DNA of 31,437 nt from assembly GCA_030825115.1 (NCBI GenBank), contig JAPJQL010000041.1:1-31437 (forward strand), in the 5' to 3' direction. The notes beneath the pieces are model-generated. The model did no database searches, was not told the DNA's origin, and was given only the letters and a program-made list of their open reading frames with translations. Both the position numbers and the translations under genes were made by a program. This DNA comes from Lachnospiraceae bacterium. GTDB lineage: Bacteria; Bacillota; Clostridia; Lachnospirales; Lachnospiraceae. Positions 7,578-15,106 of the stretch are shown one piece after another (the first letter of the stretch is position 1; every line of letters begins with the position of its first letter).

Positions 7578-8870
7578 ATGGACTCCTATGTGATTGATAA
7601 GATTATTGGGCGGACAGAACGGAGCTCCTTAGACTGGCAGGAAAATGCTGCGGGAAACAGGAGCTTTCCCTTGAAAGAGTACCATGAAAAAGATTATAAA
7701 AGGGTGGGGAGGAGCGATTTTGCCTCAGAGGTCCGCGCCCTGGAAGTGGAGGGGCTTTTGCAGTGCCGTTGGTATGAGCGGTATAGCGAGCTTAGCGAAG
7801 TCAGATACCGCTTGGAAGACCTGCCGGAGTTTTACCGGCGGGCAGGTCGGCGGGAAAAGTACCGGAGGATCAGCCTTTTGCTGCAATACGTCCGCGGGCA
7901 GAAGAAACAGGTGCAGTGTCGCTGGATCGCGGCGTATCTGGAGGAGCTGGAAAAATGTCTGATGGGTGGAAAAGTGCCCGGTGACTTAAAGGAGGCGGAA
8001 CGATATCTGCAATCGGCACAAAATCCGGTGGATAACTGGCAGGATTATCCGGACTGCTGTGGAAAACCGGAGCTGTTTGCCGTGCTTCGCAGCCTGGATT
8101 CTTTGCGGGAGCCGGTCTATAAGCGGGTGTTCAGCAGCAGATGCCTGAAGGACAGAATAGAGAACGGGAAGACGATCAGGGCATCTAAGGTGTTTGAACA
8201 TTATTTTCAGGGAACGGTGCTTTCCATTGCAAGGCATCACCACCCTGATGTGGATGACAGCATGGACGACACCCAGGTCCTGAGCCAGATTTATCTGGAA
8301 GAATACGCACAGCAGCTTGCATTAAAAGGTCCTCTCCGTCTGTTTCTGGGAGGAGACAGCGGGGGAAAAGAGATAGACCTTGCGCCGTTTCGTTACGGGG
8401 CAGTGCTGAACAGCCAGACATTAACCTATGGCATTCCATCCCAAAGGCAGGAGATCCGAAAGATCATCACCGTGGAAAACCAGGCAAATTATGAGGCGAT
8501 GCCATATGAGCCGGGGACGCTGATCATCTTCTGCCACGGATATTTTACGCCAAGGGAGCGGGAGTTTTTGAAAAAACTGTATGAGCGCCTCAAGGGGGAG
8601 CAGGTGGAATATTACCATACCGGGGATTTGGATTATGGTGGAATCTGCATTTTCCGTTATAACAGAACACGGATCTTCCCAGAGCTGAAGCCGCTCTGGA
8701 TGGATGCCGGGCAGTATGAGCAGTACCGGCACAAGGCAGAGCCTTTGGGGGATGGGATCGTGGAGAAATTAAAGAAGATGGAGGAACCGCTGCTGCAACC
8801 GCTGATCGACAGGATGGTGGAAGAGGGGATGGGGGTGGAGCAGGAGAACTTTTTATCATTTTTCCCATGA
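7578..8870 (+). CDS. jetD: Wadjet Toprim-type nuclease JetD (DUF2220)
   Basis: JetD is the effector of Wadjet: in characterised systems it cuts small circular DNA once JetABC has extruded it. The 430-residue protein has an N-terminal helical arm region (about 1-200) and a C-terminal Toprim-like domain. The Toprim acidic residues are visible: Glu300 in ITVENQANY, and Asp350/Asp352 in HTGDLDYGG, with the strand LIIFCHGYF between them. These are the metal ligands expected in DUF2220 proteins, so the nuclease looks intact. It starts 8 bases after the jetC stop with AGGTGAT close upstream, so it belongs to the same operon. No terminator is evident between its stop and the promoter of the next gene. 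Confidence 0.92.
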   Translation: MDSYVIDKIIGRTERSSLDWQENAAGNRSFPLKEYHEKDYKRVGRSDFASEVRALEVEGLLQCRWYERYSELSEVRYRLEDLPEFYRRAGRREKYRRISLLLQYVRGQKKQVQCRWIAAYLEELEKCLMGGKVPGDLKEAERYLQSAQNPVDNWQDYPDCCGKPELFAVLRSLDSLREPVYKRVFSSRCLKDRIENGKTIRASKVFEHYFQGTVLSIARHHHPDVDDSMDDTQVLSQIYLEEYAQQLALKGPLRLFLGGDSGGKEIDLAPFRYGAVLNSQTLTYGIPSQRQEIRKIITVENQANYEAMPYEPGTLIIFCHGYFTPREREFLKKLYERLKGEQVEYYHTGDLDYGGICIFRYNRTRIFPELKPLWMDAGQYEQYRHKAEPLGDGIVEKLKKMEEPLLQPLIDRMVEEGMGVEQENFLSFFP

Positions 8871-8899
8871 TTGCAACCAAATAAAAAATATGCTAGAAT
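8871..8899 (+). promoter_or_regulatory. Sigma-A promoter for the cell-wall hydrolase gene
   Basis: TTGCAA (8871-8876) and TAGAAT (8894-8899) are 17 bases apart. TGC directly before the -10 makes it an extended -10. It begins immediately after the jetD stop codon. Confidence 0.7.
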
Positions 8900-8900
8900 A

Positions 8901-8957
8901 GACAGAGTTCGACAAATGTGACCAGGAAACGCAACAAGAAAGGACCCTGTCTTTTTT
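8901..8957 (+). other. Leader stem that would cover the ribosome site
   Basis: GACAGAGTTC (8901-8910) can pair with GGACCCTGTC (8942-8951) with one mismatch and one wobble, and six T follow (8952-8957) directly before the ATG. The ribosome site AAAGGA (8939-8944) lies partly inside the 3' arm. It could act as a terminator-like or translation-hiding structure. The predicted transcript start, around 8905-8907, would remove part of the 5' arm, so the structure is doubtful. Confidence 0.25.
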
Positions 8958-10559
8958 ATGGATAAAATGAAAACGATAAAAAAAATGATGATTTGGGGGG
9001 CGGCGGCATTACTGCTTGCCGGGTGCAATGGAAGCCAGCAGGCTGACGCAGATGCTGAGACAGAACCGGTCATCGTTCTGGAGGAGACGACCCAGGCTCC
9101 GACCCAGGCAGACGAAACCGTTATGGCGCTGACTCCGGACGGTCCTTTGCTTCCTTCAGTAGATGGTGTGGAAGCAGAGTACAGCGAACCGATTCCGGAT
9201 TACCTGCGCAAGGGGATGCAGCATCCTATCGTGAAACAATTGCAGGAGCGGCTGATGGCGCTGGGGTTTATGGACAACGATGAGCCGACCGAGTTTTATG
9301 GAGAAGTATCCCAGGCGGCAGTCAAGGTATATCAGCGCCAGAACAAGCTGGCTCAGGACGGTATTGTAGGACCGGAGACCCTGGAAGCCATCCTTTCCCC
9401 CGACGCCAAATATTATGCGGCGCAGCACGGGGATGTCGGGGATGACATTATGCGAATCCAGACCCGTCTTTACGAGCTGGGGTATCTGGCAACCGAGAAT
9501 CTGGTGACGGGAAATTTCGGCGACAGTACCGAAGAGGCAGTCAAAAAGATGCAGGGGGTAAACGGACTGGATCAGGACGGCAAGGTTGGAAGGAAGACCA
9601 TGAACCTGATATACAGCGACGAAGTGAAGCCCAACATGCTTTCTTATGGAGAAAAGAGTGATGTCGTGCTGGCGGCGCAGCAGAGGCTCAAGCTTCTGGG
9701 CTATATGACTTCCGAGCCGGACGGCGCGTATGGAAACGATACGATCATCGCGGTAAAACAGTTCCAGTCCCGGAACGATCAGGTTGTGGACGGGTACTTA
9801 GGACCATCCACGAGAATTGCGCTGAACAGCTCCAATGCTGTTCCAAACGGACTAAGCCTTGGCGACAGCGGGGAAACGGTACAGCGGGTACAGAAGATGC
9901 TGAGCCAGTTGGGATATCTCAACTCGGGGAATGCAACCGGATATTATGGAGAGATAACCGAGAATGCAGTTAAGCTGTTCCAGCGGACCAACGGACTGTC
10001 GGCAGACGGCTCTGTGGGTGCGATGACGATGGCGAAACTGACCGGCGGAGACGCAAGACGCGCTCCGGCGAACGCACCACGAAACAACGGAAGTAGTGGA
10101 AGCAGCGGAAGCAGCTCCAACAGAGGCGGCGGTTCTTCCTCCGGAGGTTCCTCTTCCGGCGGCAGCACAAGCGTACCAAACACCGGAAATGCAAGCGGCG
10201 GGGCCAGCAGCCTGATCGCCATTGCCAGCTCCAAGCTTGGCAGCCCTTACGTATGGGGGGCAAAAGGACCAAATGCCTTCGACTGTTCCGGCTTCGTATA
10301 CTGGTGTTTGAACCAGGCCGGCGTAAGACAGAGCTATCTGACCTCATCCGGCTGGAGAAATGTTGGAAAATACACAAAGATAACCAGCTTTTCCAACCTG
10401 AGGGCAGGCGATATCGTTGTAGTAAGCGGACACGTCGGAATCGTAGCAGGCGGAGGAACCGTTATCGACGCATCCTCCTCCCACGGCAGAGTAGTACACA
10501 GATCCCTAAACTCCTGGTGGTCCAACAACTTCATTTGCGGGTGGCGGATATTCGGCTAA
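8958..10559 (+). CDS. Lipoprotein peptidoglycan hydrolase: four PG-binding repeats plus NlpC/P60
   Basis: This 533-residue exported protein is predicted to cleave peptide stems of peptidoglycan. The N-terminus is a lipoprotein signal with lipobox LLAGC (Cys23), so it should be anchored outside the membrane. Four PG_binding_1 repeats follow between about residues 75 and 365, each with the pattern VxxLQxRLxxLGY...YGxxTxxAVxxFQ...DGxxGxxT. A Ser/Gly/Asn-rich linker (about 370-415) leads to a C-terminal NlpC/P60 domain. Its triad is visible: Cys443 in FDCSGF, His492 in SGHVGIV and His509 in SSSHGRV. The start could also be the ATG at 8967. The gene has its own promoter and is not part of the jet operon. 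Its substrate bond (D-glutamyl-diaminopimelate or another) cannot be read from the sequence. Confidence 0.92.
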   Translation: MDKMKTIKKMMIWGAAALLLAGCNGSQQADADAETEPVIVLEETTQAPTQADETVMALTPDGPLLPSVDGVEAEYSEPIPDYLRKGMQHPIVKQLQERLMALGFMDNDEPTEFYGEVSQAAVKVYQRQNKLAQDGIVGPETLEAILSPDAKYYAAQHGDVGDDIMRIQTRLYELGYLATENLVTGNFGDSTEEAVKKMQGVNGLDQDGKVGRKTMNLIYSDEVKPNMLSYGEKSDVVLAAQQRLKLLGYMTSEPDGAYGNDTIIAVKQFQSRNDQVVDGYLGPSTRIALNSSNAVPNGLSLGDSGETVQRVQKMLSQLGYLNSGNATGYYGEITENAVKLFQRTNGLSADGSVGAMTMAKLTGGDARRAPANAPRNNGSSGSSGSSSNRGGGSSSGGSSSGGSTSVPNTGNASGGASSLIAIASSKLGSPYVWGAKGPNAFDCSGFVYWCLNQAGVRQSYLTSSGWRNVGKYTKITSFSNLRAGDIVVVSGHVGIVAGGGTVIDASSSHGRVVHRSLNSWWSNNFICGWRIFG

Positions 10560-10572
10560 CAAGGAGCAGTGC

Positions 10573-10642
10573 GAAAAATAAGAAGGAGGGGGAACCCAAA
10601 ATGAGCTTGTTCATTTTGGGTTCCCCCTCCTTCTTATTTTTC
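10573..10642. terminator. 32-bp perfect stem-loop after the hydrolase gene
   Basis: Positions 10573-10604 are the exact reverse complement of 10611-10642, with a 6-base loop GCTTGT. The outer end is A/T only, so T runs lie on the 3' side of either transcript. It should stop transcription from the hydrolase gene and from the convergent PHP gene. A 32-bp perfect stem is much longer than needed for a terminator. Confidence 0.88.
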
Positions 10643-10645
10643 ATA

Positions 10646-10845
10646 GGGCGCCAGCCCTGCGACCGAGATGGAGCAAAGCGGAATCGAGGTTGCGCCCTGC
10701 GGAGTACCAGTTCTCCAATTTAGGGCGCCAGCCCGGGCGACCGAAATGGAGCGAAGCGGAATTGAGGTTGCGCTCTGCGGAGTACCAGTTCTCCAATTAG
10801 GGCGCCATCCCCTGCGCCCTGCGGAACACCCCTCCTCCAAGCTAG
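10646..10845. repeat. 77-bp tandem intergenic repeat, two full copies and a partial third
   Basis: Each unit begins GGGCGCC, at 10646, 10723 and 10800, an exact 77-base period. Copies 1 and 2 differ at only a few positions. Copy 3 keeps the first 16 or so bases and a later CCCTGCGGA block but has lost the middle, and it runs into the end of the PHP gene. Within a unit AGGGCGC (10645-10651) can pair with GCGCCCT (10692-10698), and GGAG/CTCC flank a short loop, so each unit may fold. Open frames across it (such as one reading SGIEVAPCGVPVLQ) look like translated repeat, not a gene. Confidence 0.85.
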
Positions 10846-11561
10846 CACCCCTCCCCCCTCACCCGCCTGATATAATCCCTGATCCTCCCCTCATCCGCAT
10901 TCAAAACCAGCTCCTCGGGAAACCCAATCTCTTCAAGCATCCCAACCGCGTCCCGGTGCTCCCCCACGGAATACAAAATATGGGCATCCGAGCTGACCAG
11001 CACAGGAACCTGATACTCTCTGCACAGTCTGGCAATCACCCTACAGTTAGAATCGCTCCCTGGACGCACTCGAAACGAATTAGAATTGATCTCAATCACC
11101 TTCTGATACCTGGCGCAGGCCTTCACCAGAGCTTCATAATCACAGGCGAAGACGGGATTTCCCGCGTGACCGACGCAATCCACATGAGGATTTTTTACCA
11201 CGTTCAGCCAGCCCTCCGTATGTTTTTTTACATCGGCAGGAGCAATCGCCTCCACGTGGTAAGAAGCGATCACAAAATCCAGACCCTGCAAAACCTTGTC
11301 ATCCAGATCCAGTGTTCCGTCAAAATCCTTGATATTGACTTCTGCCCCTCTCACGAGCTGGATTCCGTCAACCTCTTTTGGCAGTCCTCTCATACAATAA
11401 AAATGGTGCCGGATCGCGCCGTCCATCATCCCGGGACCGTGGTCCGTGATTCCGACCGCCACAAATCCAAGCTCCTTTGCTGCCAGGACATTTTCGTGAA
11501 TGGTGCTGTAAGCATGTTGGCTTACACTTGTATGTGTATGTAAATCAGCAAAAATCTTCAA
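10842..11561 (-). CDS. PHP-family metal-dependent phosphoesterase (YcdX-like)
   Basis: This 239-residue protein carries all the metal-binding signatures of the PHP family: DLHTHTS at 6-12, GITDHGP, RGAEVNI, a histidine in ASYHVE, GHAGNP and SSDAH. The family includes histidinol phosphatases and YcdX-like phosphatases with a trinuclear metal site; all expected His/Asp/Glu positions appear present, so it should be active. It starts at a TTG (11559-11561) preceded by GGAGGTGGG at good spacing, giving MKIFADLHTHT. It is divergent from the ABC/phosphodiesterase operon and shares its upstream region, which suggests joint control. The substrate is unknown; a sugar or nucleoside phosphate from that operon is plausible but only inferred. 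It is not clustered with his genes. Confidence 0.88.
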   Translation of the reverse strand: MKIFADLHTHTSVSQHAYSTIHENVLAAKELGFVAVGITDHGPGMMDGAIRHHFYCMRGLPKEVDGIQLVRGAEVNIKDFDGTLDLDDKVLQGLDFVIASYHVEAIAPADVKKHTEGWLNVVKNPHVDCVGHAGNPVFACDYEALVKACARYQKVIEINSNSFRVRPGSDSNCRVIARLCREYQVPVLVSSDAHILYSVGEHRDAVGMLEEIGFPEELVLNADEGRIRDYIRRVRGEGC

Positions 11562-11611
11562 AATCCCACCTCCATAATTCGGATTCTATCGTTGACCTAT
11601 CTCTATTCTAT

Positions 11612-11641
11612 CTTATACCAAACCAGGCAAAAAGTAAACAA
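11612..11641 (-). promoter_or_regulatory. Possible promoter of the PHP gene
   Basis: On the minus strand TTGTTT (11636-11641) and TATAAG (11612-11617) are 18 bases apart. The palindrome at 11647-11660 lies directly upstream of this -35. Confidence 0.38.
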
Positions 11642-11646
11642 AATTT

Positions 11647-11660
11647 AGTTAATATTAACT
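11647..11660. promoter_or_regulatory. 14-bp perfect palindrome, candidate operator 1
   Basis: AGTTAATATTAACT is its own reverse complement. It lies between the two divergent promoters, next to the -35 of the PHP gene. The same half-site AGTTAA/TTAACT recurs at 11799-11820, and the 9-mer ACTTAAAAT occurs beside both. LacI-family repressors bind palindromes of this size, and one is encoded in the operon at 17005-17991. Confidence 0.5.
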
Positions 11661-11741
11661 TAAAATAATTGCATTAGTATCCTGCTGATTTCCCAACATT
11701 GCTACAGATAAAACAATCTTCACAAAACATCATAGATATTA

Positions 11742-11770
11742 TTGACATTTTAGTGCACAAAGTATATACT
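11742..11770 (+). promoter_or_regulatory. Consensus sigma-A promoter of the ABC/phosphodiesterase operon
   Basis: TTGACA (11742-11747) and TATACT (11765-11770) are 17 bases apart. The expected start is near 11777, giving a leader of about 115 bases. The promoter lies between two candidate operators. Confidence 0.85.
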
Positions 11771-11790
11771 GTGGATATGAAAAGATATTT

Positions 11791-11820
11791 ACTTAAAATT
11801 AACTAAAAACTACTAGTTAA
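11791..11820. promoter_or_regulatory. Inverted repeat, candidate operator 2
   Basis: TTAACTA (11799-11805) and TAGTTAA (11814-11820) are inverted copies separated by 8 bases. ACTTAAAATTAACT at 11791-11804 partly repeats the first operator. The site lies about 15-45 bases after the predicted transcript start, where a bound repressor would block transcription. Confidence 0.42.
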
Positions 11821-11893
11821 ATTTACCCAAAAGCAGTTATAATGGTATTGCGGCACAATCAAATTTATATTCAAAAATTCAGGAGGACGAGGA

Positions 11894-13291
11894 ATGAAGA
11901 AAACAACAGTAAGTGCATTATTATGTGCAACCGTATTTGCGGCAACCCTGTCCGGTTGCTCCGGGGCGTCTGGTACGTCTTCGGAAGGAACGACCGCAGC
12001 TTCCCAGGCAGAAAACACCGCGCAGGAGAGCAAAGGCGGAGAAAAGGAAGTCATCACGCTCAAGGTAGCCCACAACAAAGACTATGTGACGATCCCGGAA
12101 GCGATCGTGGAAGCTGGAAACCGCCTGAATGAGAAGTATGCGGCGGAAGGCAAAAACCTGGAGATCCGGTTTGAGACAGATTATCAGCAGATAGACTGGA
12201 CCGATTACCATAACAATATTATTTTCGCTCACAAAAGCGGCGACGCTCCCGATATCTTTACGGCGGATGCCGACATTGCAGGGTACGCGAAGGCAGGCGT
12301 TGTCCTGGATGTGTCTGATCTGATGACCGACGATTTTGTAGAAGGCGCATTCAACGCATGTATGATTGACGGAAAGGCATATGCAGTTCCGATGGACATG
12401 CCGTTTCGGGTTATCTATTACAATAAAGATGACTTGAAGAAGGCAGGCTGGTCCGATGCCGACGTAGAGGCGCTTCCGGAGAAGATCCGCACAGGAGAAG
12501 TGTCCTTCGACGATTTCATCGATATCTGTGAGGAGATGGTGACCTCCGGTTCGGCAAAATACGGTCTGGTCCACCGTCCCGGCGCCGGAAACGATTTCTT
12601 TGATATCATCAATGCCCTGGGCGGAACGTACTACGATGATAACAACAAGCTGGTACTGGATACCGAGGCGGTAAAAGAGTTCTACCAGCTCACCTATGAC
12701 AATGCCCAGGTGAAAAAAATCACCCCGGACAACTTAAACCAGCTCGGCTGGGACACCATCAATAAGATGGTAGGGACCGGAGAAGCATTTGCATATTACG
12801 GGCCGATGTATTCTGCTACCTATGTTGCAGAGGCAGCAGGTCTTTCCACCGAAGAGTTTGCACAGCAGGAAGCATTTGTCCTCTTCCCGGTAAAGAGCGG
12901 GGCGGGCAAACCTTTCGCAGTGGCAGCGCCGCAGGCTCTTGCAATCAGTGCAGACACCAAATACCCGGAGATATGTAAAGACATCATCCGCGAATTGATG
13001 ACAGATTCGTCTGACCTGATGGCAAGACATGCTTCCACCATCTACACCCTGTCATCCATAAAGAAAGCCAATGAGGACCCGCAGATCACAGAACACCCGT
13101 TGCTTGCCGACGTTACTTATATGACAGACTATGCGATCACGCCTCCGGCAGTAGAAGGACTGACAGCCCTGCGCGGCTATCTGTTCACGGAAATCGTGAC
13201 ACTGGAGCTGGGGCAGACAACGCCGGAAGAATCCTTAAATAACTTAAAGACCCAGGCAGAGCTGAACATCGACGGCATAATCATCAAATAA
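11894..13291 (+). CDS. Extracellular solute-binding lipoprotein of a carbohydrate-type ABC importer
   Basis: This 465-residue protein has a lipoprotein signal with lipobox TLSGC (Cys22) and a Ser/Thr/Ala-rich linker, followed by a type 1 solute-binding fold of the sugar/glycerol-3-phosphate family (UgpB/MalE group). Typical landmarks include DAPDIFTADADIAGYAK and YAVPMDMPFRVIYYNKDDLKKAG, the segment where the ligand pocket forms. The ribosome site AGGAGG is at 11881-11886. It is the first gene of the importer operon and is followed by a hairpin that probably keeps its expression above that of the permeases. Pairing with a phosphodiesterase gene suggests a glycerophosphodiester or similar ligand, but the binding residues cannot be assigned by eye. 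Confidence 0.9.
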   Translation: MKKTTVSALLCATVFAATLSGCSGASGTSSEGTTAASQAENTAQESKGGEKEVITLKVAHNKDYVTIPEAIVEAGNRLNEKYAAEGKNLEIRFETDYQQIDWTDYHNNIIFAHKSGDAPDIFTADADIAGYAKAGVVLDVSDLMTDDFVEGAFNACMIDGKAYAVPMDMPFRVIYYNKDDLKKAGWSDADVEALPEKIRTGEVSFDDFIDICEEMVTSGSAKYGLVHRPGAGNDFFDIINALGGTYYDDNNKLVLDTEAVKEFYQLTYDNAQVKKITPDNLNQLGWDTINKMVGTGEAFAYYGPMYSATYVAEAAGLSTEEFAQQEAFVLFPVKSGAGKPFAVAAPQALAISADTKYPEICKDIIRELMTDSSDLMARHASTIYTLSSIKKANEDPQITEHPLLADVTYMTDYAITPPAVEGLTALRGYLFTEIVTLELGQTTPEESLNNLKTQAELNIDGIIIK

Positions 13292-13292
13292 A

Positions 13293-13337
13293 AAAACGGC
13301 GGGAAGGGAGATATCGCTTTTCCCTTCCCGCCGTTTT
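13293..13337 (+). terminator. Intercistronic hairpin between binding protein and permeases
   Basis: A perfect 17-bp stem (13293-13309 with 13321-13337) with an 11-base loop ends in TTTT. It starts right after the stop of the binding-protein gene, and the next ribosome site follows within 20 bases. Such hairpins commonly cause partial termination or protect the upstream message, giving excess binding protein. Confidence 0.85.
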
Positions 13338-13360
13338 GCAGCCGTAAAAGATAGGAGTAC

Positions 13361-14248
13361 ATGATTATGAAACGTAAAAAATATAAAAACGGACAGGCAT
13401 ATGCATTTTTAAGCCCGTTTCTGATACTGGTGTCCATATTTTATGTTCTTCCTGCCATCATCACGATCGCGATGGCATTCACCAGCCTGGATGCGTCCTT
13501 CGTGTGGAAATTTGTAGGCTTGAAAAACTTTAAAAGGATTTTTATGGACCCCAACACGGTCACGATCATCAAAAACACATTGGGATTCGTGCTGATCGCG
13601 ATCTCTGCAACGGTCATTATCGACCTGTTCTTTGCGATTATGACAACCTACTTTATCAAGAACGAGAAGGTCTCTTCCATTTTGAAGGCGATGCTCATGA
13701 TACCGATGATAACCCCGGCAGTCGTCTATTCCGTGTTGTGGATCTGGCTTCTGGAAGCAAGTGACAGCGGCGTTGTCAACAAGCTCTACACGATGGTGAC
13801 CGGCAACGAGGCCGTGAACTGGATTGCCCGGTATCCTTTTGCCATCATCCTGATCGCGACGGTGCTGGTGAGCTTTGCCTATGGGACGACCATATTTTCC
13901 AGCGCCATCAAGAGTATCCCGGATAACCAGTTTAAAGCGGCAAAGGTGGATGGCGCAAGTGAATGGGAGATCGTGACAGGGATCATACTCCCGAACATTA
14001 AGTTCCATATCCAGTTTATTGCGCTGTGGGAGACTTTGGGACTTTTGACAAACTACGTCACGATCATGCTGATCACGGACGGCGGTCCGGGTATCAAGAC
14101 GGAGGTCTGGGCGCTGAGCGCTTACCACAAGGCATTCCGCGACCAGCAGTACGGCTATGGGGCGGCAATCTCCATCGTACTGATCATTGTGGTCATGTTC
14201 ATTATGCTGCTTGTCAACAAACTACTCAACCGACAGAACAGCAGATAG
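13361..14248 (+). CDS. ABC importer permease 1 (UgpA/MalF-like)
   Basis: This 295-residue inner-membrane permease has about six hydrophobic segments; the first, at about 14-38, contains FLSPFLILVSIFYVLP, typical for this family. The cytoplasmic coupling (EAA) loop appears as FKAAKVDGASEWEIVTGIIL, matching the consensus EAAxxDGAxxxxxFxxIxLP well. The start is ATG at 13361 or two codons later at 13367 (MKRKKYKN); AGGAG lies just upstream and does not decide it. It should pair with the second permease, the binding protein and the ATPase of this operon. Confidence 0.92.
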   Translation: MIMKRKKYKNGQAYAFLSPFLILVSIFYVLPAIITIAMAFTSLDASFVWKFVGLKNFKRIFMDPNTVTIIKNTLGFVLIAISATVIIDLFFAIMTTYFIKNEKVSSILKAMLMIPMITPAVVYSVLWIWLLEASDSGVVNKLYTMVTGNEAVNWIARYPFAIILIATVLVSFAYGTTIFSSAIKSIPDNQFKAAKVDGASEWEIVTGIILPNIKFHIQFIALWETLGLLTNYVTIMLITDGGPGIKTEVWALSAYHKAFRDQQYGYGAAISIVLIIVVMFIMLLVNKLLNRQNSR

Positions 14249-14258
14249 GAGGGGCAAG

Positions 14259-15101
14259 ATGAAACAGACGTTAAATAAAGATGAGAAGAGAAAACAAAGA
14301 ATCGCTATTTTGGTGATGCTCCTTCTCTGTATCCCGCTTCTGCTGATGTATGGAATCTTTTTTAAGATGGCATTCTTTAACGAAGAGGGGGCCTGGTCAC
14401 TGGAAAACTTCCAGTTTTTGTACCGTTCGATGGAGATCAAGCAGACAAAGATCGAGCCGATTACGAAAGCTCTTTATAACTCCGTCTTCTTTACCGTGGT
14501 GGTAACTTCCGTGGAGGTGGTGATCAGCTGCCTTGCAGGATATGCGATTTCCAGGCTGCGGTTTCGCGGGAGAAGCTTTATCCAGTATGCGCTGCTGGCG
14601 CTGAGGATGTTTCCAAACCTGCTGCTGTTGATCGGGGTACTGTATATCCTGATCGAGCTGAAGATGGCAAACAGCATGTTGGGCGTCCTTCTGGTTGCGA
14701 TCGCCTTTCGGATACCCGGCTCTACCTTTATCATCAAGAACTTTTTCGACGGGATTCCGAGAGATATCGAAAATTCGACGCTGGTGGACGGCTGTTCCCG
14801 GCTTGGGGCATTTTTCCAGGTGATCATCTATCTGGTCAAACCCGGCATTGCATCCATATCCGTATTTTCGTTTATGAGTGCATGGTCCAATTATATTTTG
14901 TTCAACACCCTGATATTTAATTCCAAGACACCGGTGATCGCAACTTACCTGCGTTCGCTGTCCAGCAATGAGCAGATGATCGCGAGCTACGGCGTCTTTG
15001 CGGCGATGGCACTGGTGTATATGCTTCCAGTCATAGTTTTCTTTATCATATCACAGAAGTCCCTGATGGAAGGTAATATTGCAAGCGGAAAAGGAGTATG
15101 A
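14259..15101 (+). CDS. ABC importer permease 2 (UgpE/MalG-like)
   Basis: This is a 280-residue permease of the MalG group. I start it at 14259 (MKQTLNKDEKRK) because AGGAGGGG is at 14248-14254; the longer frame from 14187 overlaps permease 1 with no ribosome site. Six hydrophobic segments are visible, the first at about residues 17-35. The EAA-like loop reads DIENSTLVDGCSRLGAFFQV, so the usual EAA triplet is ENST, while VDGxS and the following LVKPG are kept. The gene starts 10 bases after permease 1 and overlaps the ATPase gene region at its stop. Confidence 0.92.
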   Translation: MKQTLNKDEKRKQRIAILVMLLLCIPLLLMYGIFFKMAFFNEEGAWSLENFQFLYRSMEIKQTKIEPITKALYNSVFFTVVVTSVEVVISCLAGYAISRLRFRGRSFIQYALLALRMFPNLLLLIGVLYILIELKMANSMLGVLLVAIAFRIPGSTFIIKNFFDGIPRDIENSTLVDGCSRLGAFFQVIIYLVKPGIASISVFSFMSAWSNYILFNTLIFNSKTPVIATYLRSLSSNEQMIASYGVFAAMALVYMLPVIVFFIISQKSLMEGNIASGKGV

Positions 15102-15106
15102 GTCAC

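Noticed and set aside
8901..8957. Riboswitch upstream of the cell-wall hydrolase
   Set aside because: The leader is only about 50 bases and does not match c-di-GMP, c-di-AMP or preQ1 aptamers as I know them; recorded only as a doubtful stem.
10646..10845. CRISPR-like array
   Set aside because: The 77-base units are directly adjacent with no spacers, there are only two and a half copies, and no cas gene is in the window.
10668..11543. Long plus-strand open frame over the repeat and the PHP gene
   Set aside because: It is translated repeat followed by the antisense of a gene with perfect PHP motifs, and it has no ribosome site.
10842..11561. Histidinol phosphatase of histidine synthesis
   Set aside because: The PHP fold allows it, but no his gene is close and the sequence reads more like the YcdX group; context points to the neighbouring operon.
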